DNA from: Capitulum mitella
Lineage: Eukaryota; Arthropoda; Thecostraca; Pollicipedomorpha; Pollicipedidae
Assembly (NCBI GenBank): GCA_030062745.1
Contig: CP099851.1
Span: forward strand, 4,833,161-4,897,160
DNA length: 64,000 bases
Direction: 5' to 3'
The notes under the pieces were generated by a model. It saw only the letters and a program-made list of their open reading frames with translations. It did not search any database and had not been told where the DNA came from. The position numbers and the translations under genes were made by a program. Shown piece by piece: positions 17,401 to 25,615 of this stretch; within the stretch, counting starts at the first letter, position 1; each line of letters starts with the position of its first letter.

Positions 17401-17426
17401 AAGCTGGCAAGCTCATTGCTACAATA

Positions 17427-17437
17427 TCTCCCCCCCT
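17427..17437 (-). promoter_or_regulatory. Polypurine tract
   Basis: AGGGGGGGAGA on the minus strand, followed by TAT and then the first base of the 3' LTR. Its position and purine content fit the plus-strand DNA primer site. Confidence 0.85.
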
Positions 17438-17591
17438 AGACAAAAGAGCGAAACATAGTGAAGCAGACGACCGGCGCCACAGGCGAAGGGAGAGGGGCGC
17501 GGTACAGCGTGAGGAGGCATGTACATACAGCGTCTGAAGGACCTACGAAACTAAGAATGATTGCGCGGACATCGCAATCCCGGCGCGGAAG

Positions 17592-18412
17592 TCAAACTCT
17601 AAGAACAAGACGCGGAGCCTCGCAGGCATCGCGAGCACGCTGTGTCGGAAGTGGCGTAGCATGAGCCGACACAGGGGTTGCGGTCATAGGGATGACGTCG
17701 CGTCTGACTGTCGAATCCCGACTCGCAGCGGGGTGGCCTGGCGTGAGGCCGACGGGGACGGACGTTCCAGCGGCGACTGAGGCGTCAGTGCTGGCCGGTG
17801 GATCAGCGCATCGCCGCAACTCAGGGGGCGATTCCATGACGACGTAAGGAGAGGGGACAGCGCGCTCATGGGTGCTTCTGGCAGCGAGTTGGTTTAAAGA
17901 GAGGACTTCGGATTCGGGGGGCGTTGGTGCATGGCGGGGGAGGCGGAAGCGACGATGACGTGACCGTGGGCAACAAAAGCGAAGTAGTCCACCTAGACCG
18001 CAAATGGTGATGATGCTGATGACAAGAATCAGTAACCAAAAGTTGTGGTAAGACGAGGGGCTGTCGGCGGAGACGGATTCCAATGGCTGGGCTTCAATGC
18101 GAGAGAAGTATTCGTCGGCAGGGACATTCTGGATTTGGAGAGACGGAAGAGACGGAAGATTTACGGAGGTGTTTTGCAGAAGACGGGACCAATGAGGTTT
18201 CCAGATTGGAAGGTCGGTGGACGTAAGGTTATCGGCTTCGAAGGGTGGTAGTTCAAGGACAGTTTCGGACGCATAATAGGGTGGAAGATAAAAGGAATCA
18301 CCTGACGCAGAACATTCTGGTTGTAGGGTGAGCGAAGACACTGTTTTGGTAATTTTGACGGTACGGGACTTTTGCAAGGGTACGGTACTTTTGCAAGGGT
18401 AATCTTTTCAGA
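17592..18412 (-). pseudogene. env: env, C-terminal part (out of frame with the N-terminal part)
   Basis: This frame carries the membrane-proximal part of the envelope: an ectodomain with Cys and N-glycosylation sequons, a hydrophobic span of about 20 residues (WLLILVISIITICGLGGLL) preceded by SPSSYHNF, a CC pair just inside, then a cytoplasmic tail of about 110 residues rich in Pro, Ser and Arg. It opens just upstream of an imperfect 19-bp tandem duplication (18,362-18,399), where the N-terminal env frame departs. It has no ATG of its own, so it would not be made alone. The tail ends about 155 bp before the polypurine tract. Confidence 0.8.
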
Positions 18413-19216
18413 TAGCTGGCCTAAAGCGAAGTACAGACGCTGAATGGTGTGCGTTATTTGGGAGATAGTTCCTTGGAGGTCTTCGAGGGCAATGATGGTG
18501 GATTGGGAATGGGTGTTGTTGGCCGAGGCGCGGATGAAATTTCGGTAAGAGTGGGTTAGGTCTGCTAGAGCCGTAGACAAAAGACGTAGGGCTTTTCTGT
18601 TTTGGTTTGTGCCCATTCGTGTTTGGTTCAGGACCATCAATGTGCCATTAAAACGGTGGGCCATGGCAACTTCTTTATCATTGAGCAGAATGACGTTTTT
18701 GTTCAGATGTTCGATTTCGTCCTCAGTAGCGGTGCCAAAAAGGTAATTGGAGATTTTGCCAATGCCGTTGATGAGTCCTCGCTTGACTCGTTGGTCGCGG
18801 GATACTCTGTTGTCACTGCGTCGGTTGTTGCCAAGGATAGTTGGGAAATGGTCTTTGATGGCGTCTTCGTCTCGTTTGAGGCGGATTAGGGATCCAGATA
18901 CTCGTTTCAGGAGCGTATGAAGGGTTGGGTTGTTCTGAACTTCTCTTTCCGTCATGGTGGCCTGAAGGGAATGAATGGTGGTTGCGATGTGAGTGACGGA
19001 TCGATGGATTTTGGAAAGTTGATCCTTGTAACCGTATGTTCGAATCGTAACTGTTATGGCCCAAGAACTGTAACTCGGGTAGACTTTTCCAAGGGGTATG
19101 AAAATATGCCCAGGGTCGTCAGACTCGTCGGAAAGGTTCGTTCGGTTTTGTCCGTTGGCATGGTGGATACTAAGGAACCAGAGCAGCGCGCAGATTTGAA
19201 TACTCCTTATGGCCAT
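18161..19216 (-). pseudogene. env: env, N-terminal part (fusion glycoprotein, frame broken)
   Basis: Starts with a hydrophobic signal sequence (about residues 1-22). A basic cleavage site RVKR at 143-146 is followed at once by a fusion-peptide-like GLINGIGKISNYLFG. This is the layout of F-type envelope proteins shared by baculoviruses and errantiviruses. Several NxT/S sequons and heptad-like segments follow. From about residue 270 the frame departs from the plausible ectodomain at the 19-bp duplication and ends at 18,161 without a membrane anchor. The start overlaps the last 10 bp of pol. The ATG context (AACATGGCC) is strong and matches that of gag. As it stands this copy cannot give an anchored envelope. 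Confidence 0.85.
18362..18399. repeat. 19-bp tandem duplication inside env
   Basis: Two adjacent units, 18,362-18,380 and 18,381-18,399, differ only at their sixth base (g/t). The length is not a multiple of three, and the unit sits where the two env frames change over. Confidence 0.9.
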
Positions 19217-22200
19217 GTTGGCCTTGTCGTCCTGGGAACATATAGAAGTTCCTGAGGGGATCCCAAAAGAATATGTAACGCATCAGCAGCATTGAACCAT
19301 TTACCATCGAAGAACAGCTCGCAGACTCGTGACAATACATGAGGCTGGTAATCACATGATTGCGGTTCCGCAGCAGCAATATGTGCAATGTTTACGTCGT
19401 CATCTGGTAAACATTGGGTTTCGAGCTGTATTCGTGGTCTTTTAGTCTCGTCGTCAGCAATGTCCGGACTAAGGGTTCGGCGTTTCCGCGATTCGTGTAA
19501 TTTCTCGTGTGACTGTAATCCTCCATCACGGTACCGTGAAAGATCGTCGATTGGCATCCTTGACCTGGATCTGAGGTTATAGTCATGACGTCGTTCGTCC
19601 TTACCGGTGACGTCATGGTCCGGCTCTGTCGGAGAGCTCGATGCACGGTGCTGCTCTCGTGAACTCGTGGCGGAATGCTGCTCGGTTGAACTCGTGGAAG
19701 GATGCTGCTCACTTTCCTCATCGTCCGGTAACGGTGTGGAATGGCCTTGAGCGGGCGGCATCTCTGCCATTGGAGGATCCTGCTGACGGTATTCGCTTTG
19801 TTCCGTTTCATGCTGAGCGTCCTTGCTTTCTCGCTGTGCGTCCTCGTCGTCTTCGTCGCCGTCTCCAACGTTTGCGTACAACCCGTCTTCTTCGTTTTCG
19901 TCCGTCTGCTCTTCATGAGTTTCTTCAGGGGCTAAGGGCGTACTTTGGCTATCGAGATAGAATCTACTTCCGTATGGTAATTTTGCGGCTCGAAGGGGTT
20001 GGAATCTCGTCGGTATCTCGTCCTCCATACTTACTTGTAGCGGTTGCCTAAGGGTTTCGTAGTGGCGTTGCCAAACATCGTCTGTGTCACGGAAGCGCAA
20101 GTTTTCTGAATGAACTAGTTTTGTTTTTCCGTTGATCAAGTTTTTGATGACGTAGTTCTCCTTTCCTATTTTGGATACGATCCTAAAGTAGGGCTTCCAG
20201 TAAAGAGTGAATTTCGAAGAATCGCCTGGTTTGACGGTGGGATCGTAGTAAAAGACTGGATCACCTGGTTGAAAGGAGGATGCCTGTGCTTTTCGGCTAA
20301 TAAGTTCTTTGTTGTGTTCACGGGACTGCTGTAAATTTTGTGTCACATGTTGGAAGGCATTGTGAAGATTTTCAAACATGACGGGGACATAATCCTCACC
20401 GGTGTACTTGAGTCGAGGCTGTAAGAGAGTATCTACTGGAAGAATGGGATCTCTACCGTACAAAATGAAAAATGGTGAATATTTTGATGATTCATTTTTG
20501 CTCACTCGGTAAGCTGCGAGACAGGGTTGTAGGACTTCGTCCCACTTGTTTTGGTTTTCACTGATTTTTTTGGCAATCATTTCATTCATACATTTGTGAA
20601 AACGTTCTGTTTTTCCGTTTGACTGAGCATGGTAGCTAGAGGTTCTGACACGTGCAATACCGAGTTCTGAGTTTACTAAGTCCAAAAGAGCATTACAGTA
20701 TTCAGTTCCTTGGTCGCTAACAATGACGCGGGGAACGCCATGCCGAGGAATGAAGTCTTGAAGGAGAATTTTTGCAATGGTTTGGGCTGATTTGTCAGGT
20801 ATGGCCCAAGCTTCTGGCCAACCGCTTAAATGATCTACTATTGTGCAAACATACATATTTCCGTTCTCTGAAATGGGAAATGGACCACAAGTATCAATAC
20901 CGAGAATTTCCATGGGGGCATTTGGCATAGGCATATCTTGCATAGGTCGTCTTTCTTTGCGTAATTTGTTTCTGTTGCAGGTTTCACAGGTTTGTACGTA
21001 TGCAATGATGTCCTTTAGCATGGTAGGCCAAAAGTAGGATTTGTTAACTTTGTCTGTGGTTTTCTCAATTCCTAAATGACCTCCGAAAAATCCATCGTGA
21101 CAGTCTTTCAAAACTATGTCACGGAACTGCTGTGGTACGACTAACTGGGCGCGAGTATTTGGACGTGTTTTTGTGCCTTGTTTGAGATGAAAGAGTAAAT
21201 CGTCTTCAAGGTAAAAGTTGGCGGGAGCCTCTAAATTTTGGTCTCTTAACATAGCGATTATGGGCTGGAGTTCTTCGTCTGTCTGTTGAGCATTTTGGAC
21301 ATCGTCTAAACACAAGGTACTATAATCAGGAGGAATTTGGGATTGATCATCTTCTTTGTCGATTTCAAAGGCGTTGTCCACTACGTTAACATTTGGTTTC
21401 ACATATGTGCCCTTCCAATCTAGATGTTCGTTGTCCGAAAGATCTCCTGTAACTTCCGTGTTTTGCAAACGGGAGAGCGCATCTGCAGTGACGTTTTGGG
21501 GTCCTCTGATGTATTCTATATCACAAGCATATTCTCCTAAGATAATGGCCCAGCGTTGAATACGTGGGTTCTTCATTTCACTGGTAAACAAATGCTTCAA
21601 AGGTTTGTGGTCAGTGTAAACCGTCAATTTTGTTCCGACGACAATCGGGCGGAGTTTCTGCAAACTATAAATAATGGCAAACGCTTCGCGTTCTATAGTA
21701 GGCCACTTTTGTTGGGCGTCCGTGAATTGATGCGAAACGTATTGAATGACTCGATCTTGTCCTTCTTGTTCTTGCATGAGCACGGCTCCTAAAGCGTATT
21801 GCGAAGCATCCGTGTACAGCTTAAATGGTAAAGTAATGTCCGGAAAAGCTAGAATAGGGGCTTCAACTAAACGTTGTTTGAGAGTTTCGAACGCTCTCTG
21901 TGCGTCAGGGTTCCAAGAGAATTTTGCATGTTTCTTAGTCATGACTGTTAAAGGACGGGCAATTTTACTAAAATCCTTGACATATTTCCGGTAGTAGGAA
22001 GCCATTCCTAGAAAACTTCTTACGTCTCGTACAGTTTTCGGTGGATCCATGTTTTCTACTACTTTTATTTTTTGTGGATCTGCAGCAATTCCTGAATTTG
22101 AAACAATGTGGCCCAGATAACGTAACTCTTCCTTTAAGAAGTCACATTTTGAGATTTTGAGTTTCAAGTTTGCGCGCCGAAGCCGGTCAAATACAATGCG

Positions 22201-23670
22201 TAAATGTTCAATGTGTTCCTCGAAGGTGTTACTAAAGACAATGATGTCATCAATGAATGCTAATGCGAATTTTCTTACGTCTCCTAGCACAGCGTTCATA
22301 AGATTTTGGAAGACACTTGGTGATCCAGAGAGTCCAAAAGCCATAGTGTTGAATTCAAAAACTCCTGAGTCGGTACCGAAACCAGTCTTTTCCTTGTCTT
22401 CCTCACATATTGGGATTTGCCAAAATCCGGCTTTTAAGTCTAGGTTGCTTCGAAACTTTGATTTTCCTAATGTGTGTAGAATATCCTCCGGGGAAGGGAT
22501 GCTAGGTGCGGGTATGACTGTTACTGCGTTAACTTTCCGAAAATCAATGCAAACTCTATGAGTTCCGTCTTTCTTTGGGACAACAATCACAGGGGACAAC
22601 CAGGGAGAATTACTTCTACGAATTATTCCTGCAGCTAACATTTCTTGAATTTGTTTGTCTAGAATTTCTCTATGCACAAGAGGTAAACGGTAAGGTTTTT
22701 GCCGAATAGGTGGATGACCTTGCGTGTCTATGGTCATTTCTGTAACGTGAGTTGTGGTTAATTCAGTATCTTTCTGGACAAAGATATCTTGATTGTTTTT
22801 GAGGAGGTTTTCTAGTTGAGGCCGAAATTCGTCGGATATATGTGAAAGGTTAAAGAGACTTGGGAAATCCGTTTCACCGGTTTGGGCAGCTGTTTCGTTC
22901 TCAGTTTTTATCATGTTAACATCAACAATTTGATCATCACACTGATAAGCAGTAGCAAGGCCTAAAACTTGTCCCTTTTTGAAGTGAAGAAAACGACCTG
23001 TTTCATTGACAATGGCCCATGGGAGGTGTCTATTTTTTGAAAGTTTCACTATCGCGTTTGGCAGCAAAATTCCAGGTTCGTTTTGGAAACATGGGGAAGA
23101 AGGTAGCTGGGTTGCAATGAATGTCTCACCAGGCGTTCTCTTTTTGGACAGGTGACACCGAATTTGTACGTCACTTCTTGGGGAGATATTTACATCATCC
23201 GAAAGGCAAACCATTTGTACATCCTCTTGAGAGTTCACAGGTTTTCTTTTCAAAGTGACGACTGTTCGTCCAATGGTGAGTGACTGATGTTCAAAATCCA
23301 GACAGGCTTTACGGGCGTTCAAGAAATCAATTCCGAGAATCATATCTTGTTTAAAATCTGCAATGACTATGAAATCATGGTACATTCTAACTTTTCCCAG
23401 GGTGATACGTATTTTGACTGTTTTTACCACTTTTAAGTTATGGCCTGAAGCAGAGACGAGGGAAATGTTCGCATCTTTTGCTGACTTAACGAATTTTGGG
23501 TCGCATAATCCTAAGAAATTTTCACTTATTAGCGAAAATTGCGCTCCCGTGTCCAACAGAGTCCTAAATTGATGAGTGCCAATGTTAATATCAATGTATG
23601 GGCAGTCCGGACTTACTTCAAAGATGTAGCTGTCGACCTTTGTGCTCGAGGTGGTGCGAGGCTTTTCTAG
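19207..23670 (-). CDS. pol: Pol polyprotein (protease, RT, RNase H, integrase)
   Basis: About 1,490 residues, open throughout, in the -1 frame relative to gag, whose end it overlaps. Counting from the Leu before the protease active site: protease LDTGA at 1-5; RT with NLDLKAGFWQ near 371-380 and the catalytic box FIDD at 434-437 (Phe where Tyr is common); RNase H acidic residues D583, E622, D649, D692; integrase zinc site H820, H827, C857, C860 and catalytic D888, D948, E984; then a GPY/F-like module (about 1,150-1,200). A tail of about 250 residues follows, acidic and Ser/Gln-rich, with a YNLRSR motif. All catalytic residues are present, so the enzyme set looks functional. The end overlaps env by 10 bp. 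Confidence 0.95.
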   Translation of the reverse strand, partial: LEKPRTTSSTKVDSYIFEVSPDCPYIDINIGTHQFRTLLDTGAQFSLISENFLGLCDPKFVKSAKDANISLVSASGHNLKVVKTVKIRITLGKVRMYHDFIVIADFKQDMILGIDFLNARKACLDFEHQSLTIGRTVVTLKRKPVNSQEDVQMVCLSDDVNISPRSDVQIRCHLSKKRTPGETFIATQLPSSPCFQNEPGILLPNAIVKLSKNRHLPWAIVNETGRFLHFKKGQVLGLATAYQCDDQIVDVNMIKTENETAAQTGETDFPSLFNLSHISDEFRPQLENLLKNNQDIFVQKDTELTTTHVTEMTIDTQGHPPIRQKPYRLPLVHREILDKQIQEMLAAGIIRRSNSPWLSPVIVVPKKDGTHRVCIDFRKVNAVTVIPAPSIPSPEDILHTLGKSKFRSNLDLKAGFWQIPICEEDKEKTGFGTDSGVFEFNTMAFGLSGSPSVFQNLMNAVLGDVRKFALAFIDDIIVFSNTFEEHIEHLRIVFDRLRRANLKLKISKCDFLKEELRYLGHIVSNSGIAADPQKIKVVENMDPPKTVRDVRSFLGMASYYRKYVKDFSKIARPLTVMTKKHAKFSWNPDAQRAFETLKQRLVEAPILAFPDITLPFKLYTDASQYALGAVLMQEQEGQDRVIQYVSHQFTDAQQKWPTIEREAFAIIYSLQKLRPIVVGTKLTVYTDHKPLKHLFTSEMKNPRIQRWAIILGEYACDIEYIRGPQNVTADALSRLQNTEVTGDLSDNEHLDWKGTYVKPNVNVVDNAFEIDKEDDQSQIPPDYSTLCLDDVQNAQQTDEELQPIIAMLRDQNLEAPANFYLEDDLLFHLKQGTKTRPNTRAQLVVPQQFRDIVLKDCHDGFFGGHLGIEKTTDKVNKSYFWPTMLKDIIAYVQTCETCNRNKLRKERRPMQDMPMPNAPMEILGIDTCGPFPISENGNMYVCTIVDHLSGWPEAWAIPDKSAQTIAKILLQDFIPRHGVPRVIVSDQGTEYCNALLDLVNSELGIARVRTSSYHAQSNGKTERFHKCMNEMIAKKISENQNKWDEVLQPCLAAYRVSKNESSKYSPFFILYGRDPILPVDTLLQPRLKYTGEDYVPVMFENLHNAFQHVTQNLQQSREHNKELISRKAQASSFQPGDPVFYYDPTVKPGDSSKFTLYWKPYFRIVSKIGKENYVIKNLINGKTKLVHSENLRFRDTDDVWQRHYETLRQPLQVSMEDEIPTRFQPLRAAKLPYGSRFYLDSQSTPLAPEETHEEQTDENEEDGLYANVGDGDEDDEDAQRESKDAQHETEQSEYRQQDPPMAEMPPAQGHSTPLPDDEESEQHPSTSSTEQHSATSSREQHRASSSPTEPDHDVTGKDERRHDYNLRSRSRMPIDDLSRYRDGGLQSHEKLHESRKRRTLSPDIADDETKRPRIQLETQCLPDDDVNIAHIAAAEPQSCDYQPHVLSRVCELFFDGKWFNAADALHILLGSPQELLYVPRTTRPTWP
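19231..19233 (-). promoter_or_regulatory. Candidate env splice acceptor
   Basis: On the minus strand, TTCTATATGTTCCCAG ends at 19,232. The exon would start at 19,231, 15 nt before the env ATG with no other ATG between. The tract is only moderately pyrimidine-rich. Env-bearing retroelements usually express env from a spliced RNA, so the position fits, but no transcript evidence is available here. Confidence 0.5.
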
Positions 23671-24722
23671 TTTTCCGGCTGTACAGATGGTGGTTGCTGT
23701 CGCTCAGCTGCAGCACGTTTTCTGCACACACGCTGAATGTGACCTGGGATGCCACAGAAGTTGCAGATAGGGCGATTATCTGCCGTCCAACGGTAACTTC
23801 CTGCTCTTGGAGGTTCTCTGCGAGGTGGAGCACGATCAGTCCGGAACGAGGGGCGATTTTGGTGTGTCCACATGGGTGGTCTGATGGGTGGGCGCGGTTG
23901 GTACGATTGCTGTCCAAAAGGTTGATAATGATGTTGCGGTCTTACCTCGGGTGGCGGCGGCTGAGAACTTTTGTACATCTCGTGCATTTTTACTATCAGC
24001 ACCTTCACATCTTCCGACAGATTCTGAACGTCTTCCTGCAGTTTCGTCGTCACTGGTTTTGTCTTTGTTACAGCGTCAATGTCCATGGCTTCAGGTTTGT
24101 CAGTCATAGAGTCCACAGCACGATACACTTTTTGTTCGTCCATGGCAATTTGCACGGCTTCGTCCAATGTCCTTGGGGCTCGTCTAATCAAAGTCGTCCG
24201 GATGCGTTTGTCCGTCAGTCCATTCGTGAATGAGTTAATCAAGAGGTTTTGTACAACAGGGATTCCAATGTCAGTACTAAAAGCTTCAGTGGCCAAACGA
24301 GCGACTCTTTCACCGTACTGTTGAATGTTTTCATGGTTTCTTTGCGTTAAGTGACGTAGTTTTTCTTGAGTATCTCGGACATCGCGGAGGTTTCCAAAAT
24401 GTTGCACCATGGTCTCTTTTAGAGTGTCCCAATTTGGGCACTGGTTCCTAATCCTCCAAAAGAAACGTTCTGCAGCGCCAGTCAGAAGACGTGAAGCTAC
24501 GTACAGAACAGTTGCTTCGTCGCATTGACAGCTGTTAAAAATTCGCTCGACATTTTCTATCCACTGATTGAGACCTTCAGCGCTTTGACCATCGAAAGGT
24601 TTACAGCCCGAAATCATACTGCTACTCCGGAAGGCATTGACCATGTTTTGTCCGAGGCGAGACAGTTCTTCGACAATTCCATGCTGCTGATGGACATACT
24701 GATGCTGTTCACTATGGGCCAT
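23667..24722 (-). CDS. gag: Gag polyprotein
   Basis: 351 residues. The middle (about 40-200) is a Retrotrans_gag-type capsid region (WIENVERIF, HFGNLRDVRDTQEKLRHL). A Pro/Gln/Arg-rich linker follows, then one CCHC zinc knuckle CNFCGIPGHIQRVC at 320-333 that would bind RNA. The ATG has a strong context (A at -3, G at +4) and is the second ATG of the predicted genomic RNA. The stop TAG directly follows GGAAAAC, where pol is open in the -1 frame. Classical Drosophila errantivirus Gags lack such a knuckle, so this element combines a CCHC Gag with an F-like envelope. Confidence 0.93.
   Translation of the reverse strand: MAHSEQHQYVHQQHGIVEELSRLGQNMVNAFRSSSMISGCKPFDGQSAEGLNQWIENVERIFNSCQCDEATVLYVASRLLTGAAERFFWRIRNQCPNWDTLKETMVQHFGNLRDVRDTQEKLRHLTQRNHENIQQYGERVARLATEAFSTDIGIPVVQNLLINSFTNGLTDKRIRTTLIRRAPRTLDEAVQIAMDEQKVYRAVDSMTDKPEAMDIDAVTKTKPVTTKLQEDVQNLSEDVKVLIVKMHEMYKSSQPPPPEVRPQHHYQPFGQQSYQPRPPIRPPMWTHQNRPSFRTDRAPPRREPPRAGSYRWTADNRPICNFCGIPGHIQRVCRKRAAAERQQPPSVQPEN
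23670..23676 (-). promoter_or_regulatory. Candidate -1 frameshift site
   Basis: GGAAAAC lies immediately before the gag TAG, and the pol frame is open on both sides. The AAC codon could slip to AAA in the A site. It is not a perfect X XXY YYZ heptamer, so the exact slip site is uncertain although a -1 shift is required. Confidence 0.45.
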
Positions 24723-24755
24723 GTTATTTTAATTTCAATGGGGAGAGGAACTCGT

Positions 24756-24758
24756 ACC
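24756..24758 (-). promoter_or_regulatory. Candidate splice donor upstream of gag
   Basis: CAAG|GTACGAG on the minus strand, with the last exon base at 24,758, 36 nt before the gag ATG. A donor between the leader and gag is the usual arrangement for producing env mRNA. The matching acceptor would be at 19,231. Confidence 0.5.
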
Positions 24759-24844
24759 TTGAGATGGGTGATGCGCTGTTCCCTATGGTGTCCGGGATAA
24801 GGTAGTAGCGGCGTCTACACTGAAAAAAAAGAAAGGAGATTTCT

Positions 24845-25615
24845 TTACCCTAAAAGCAGTCTCCGGGGGTCGGTGTCTTCCCAATGGCCTTGCTGCCAGT
24901 ACTCGTCCCAGTCGTCCTGATAGTCGTTGTCTGCAGTGCGGTGGCGCTGTTCAAGCGTAGGCTGATATTCCGGAGGCGGTGGGTGGTTAGATGTAAGCGT
25001 TGAAGCTTGCGCGAAGCGGTCTTCTTCAAGCGGCGGATGATCACTGGATGGCGGAGTCGGACCAAACACAAGAGGAGGAGGACCGTCCCAGTAGCTGGCT
25101 TTGAGCTGCTTTTCGGCTTCGTATTTTTGGAGAATGCGCCGACAGCGGGCTGAGAGAGGTTCTGTTACAGGCACAGCCGGTGCAGCCACAGGCGGCGCAG
25201 GGTTTGACGTGCTTGCCCTTTGCCGGGGCGCAACGTCGGCCGTACCTGCAACGTTTGCTGGTAGCTCAGACGGTGCAGTAGCTCCCTTGTCTCCCTCGAG
25301 GTCTTCGTTCAGCGTTGGTGGTACCTCCGGTGGTGACTGTGCTTGGCGGTTGTCCGTCCGGTGGTGGCAGGGGCAGACACAGGCACTCCTGTTGGCGTTG
25401 ACAGAAGGCGTTGGGGCTTGTGCAAGATTTAGGGCGATGGTCAGCCCTTGCTCTAGTTGTTGTTGGCTCGGGCTCACCTCGAGTTCCCACTTGGTTGTAG
25501 AATCCGGGTCACGGCACCAATGTAGCGTTACGCCCGTTCCGCTCTCCGTCCGGTCTGCTGTAGTTGTCCGAATGCTGATGATCGTCTTGTTGTTTGTCTG
25601 CGAGGCACTAGACAT
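24845..25615 (-). CDS. Leader ORF starting in the LTR, upstream of gag (unknown function)
   Basis: 256 codons from an ATG in the LTR, about 220 nt downstream of the TATA box, to a stop 123 bp before the gag ATG. Residues 1-31 lie in the LTR and residues 33-39 are encoded by the primer-binding site. A Cys/His cluster (CVCPCHH, 79-85) is followed by a Pro/Ala-rich region (about 90-160), a basic helix-like stretch RRILQKYEAEKQLKASYW, and an acidic Tyr/Trp-rich end. It has no Met after the first. I recognise no family. The ATG context is weak (C at -3, T at +4) and it is the first ATG after the presumed start site. It could be an accessory or leader protein, or could control gag translation. It is in a different frame from gag. 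Confidence 0.7.
   Translation of the reverse strand: MSSASQTNNKTIISIRTTTADRTESGTGVTLHWCRDPDSTTKWELEVSPSQQQLEQGLTIALNLAQAPTPSVNANRSACVCPCHHRTDNRQAQSPPEVPPTLNEDLEGDKGATAPSELPANVAGTADVAPRQRASTSNPAPPVAAPAVPVTEPLSARCRRILQKYEAEKQLKASYWDGPPPLVFGPTPPSSDHPPLEEDRFAQASTLTSNHPPPPEYQPTLEQRHRTADNDYQDDWDEYWQQGHWEDTDPRRLLLG
25500..25519 (-). promoter_or_regulatory. Primer-binding site, tRNA-His type
   Basis: One base after the 5' LTR. The plus strand reads gaatccgggtcacggcacca, which is the 3' end of an animal tRNA-His including CCA (acceptor strand TCACGGC, discriminator A). The match is 20 nt. The assignment rests on my knowledge of animal tRNA-His, whose 5' end is GCCGTGA. Confidence 0.8.

Larger units (their letters stand above)
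16589..17423 (-). repeat. 3' LTR (835 bp)
   Basis: Starts TGTAGC and ends GCTACA on the element strand, a 6-bp inverted terminal repeat with the usual TG..CA. A TATA box (TATAAAA) lies at 16,933-16,939. Matching translations throughout show no difference from the 5' LTR. The leader-ORF start codon is present here too (16,683) but would read out into flanking DNA. Confidence 0.95.

Noticed and set aside
17088-17537. 149-codon plus-strand frame in the LTR
   Set aside because: Antisense to LTR regulatory sequence, duplicated in the other LTR, with no recognisable protein.
25495-25520. tRNA-His gene fragment
   Set aside because: Only the last 20 bases with genomic CCA, placed exactly one base from the LTR. 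It is the primer-binding site, not a gene.
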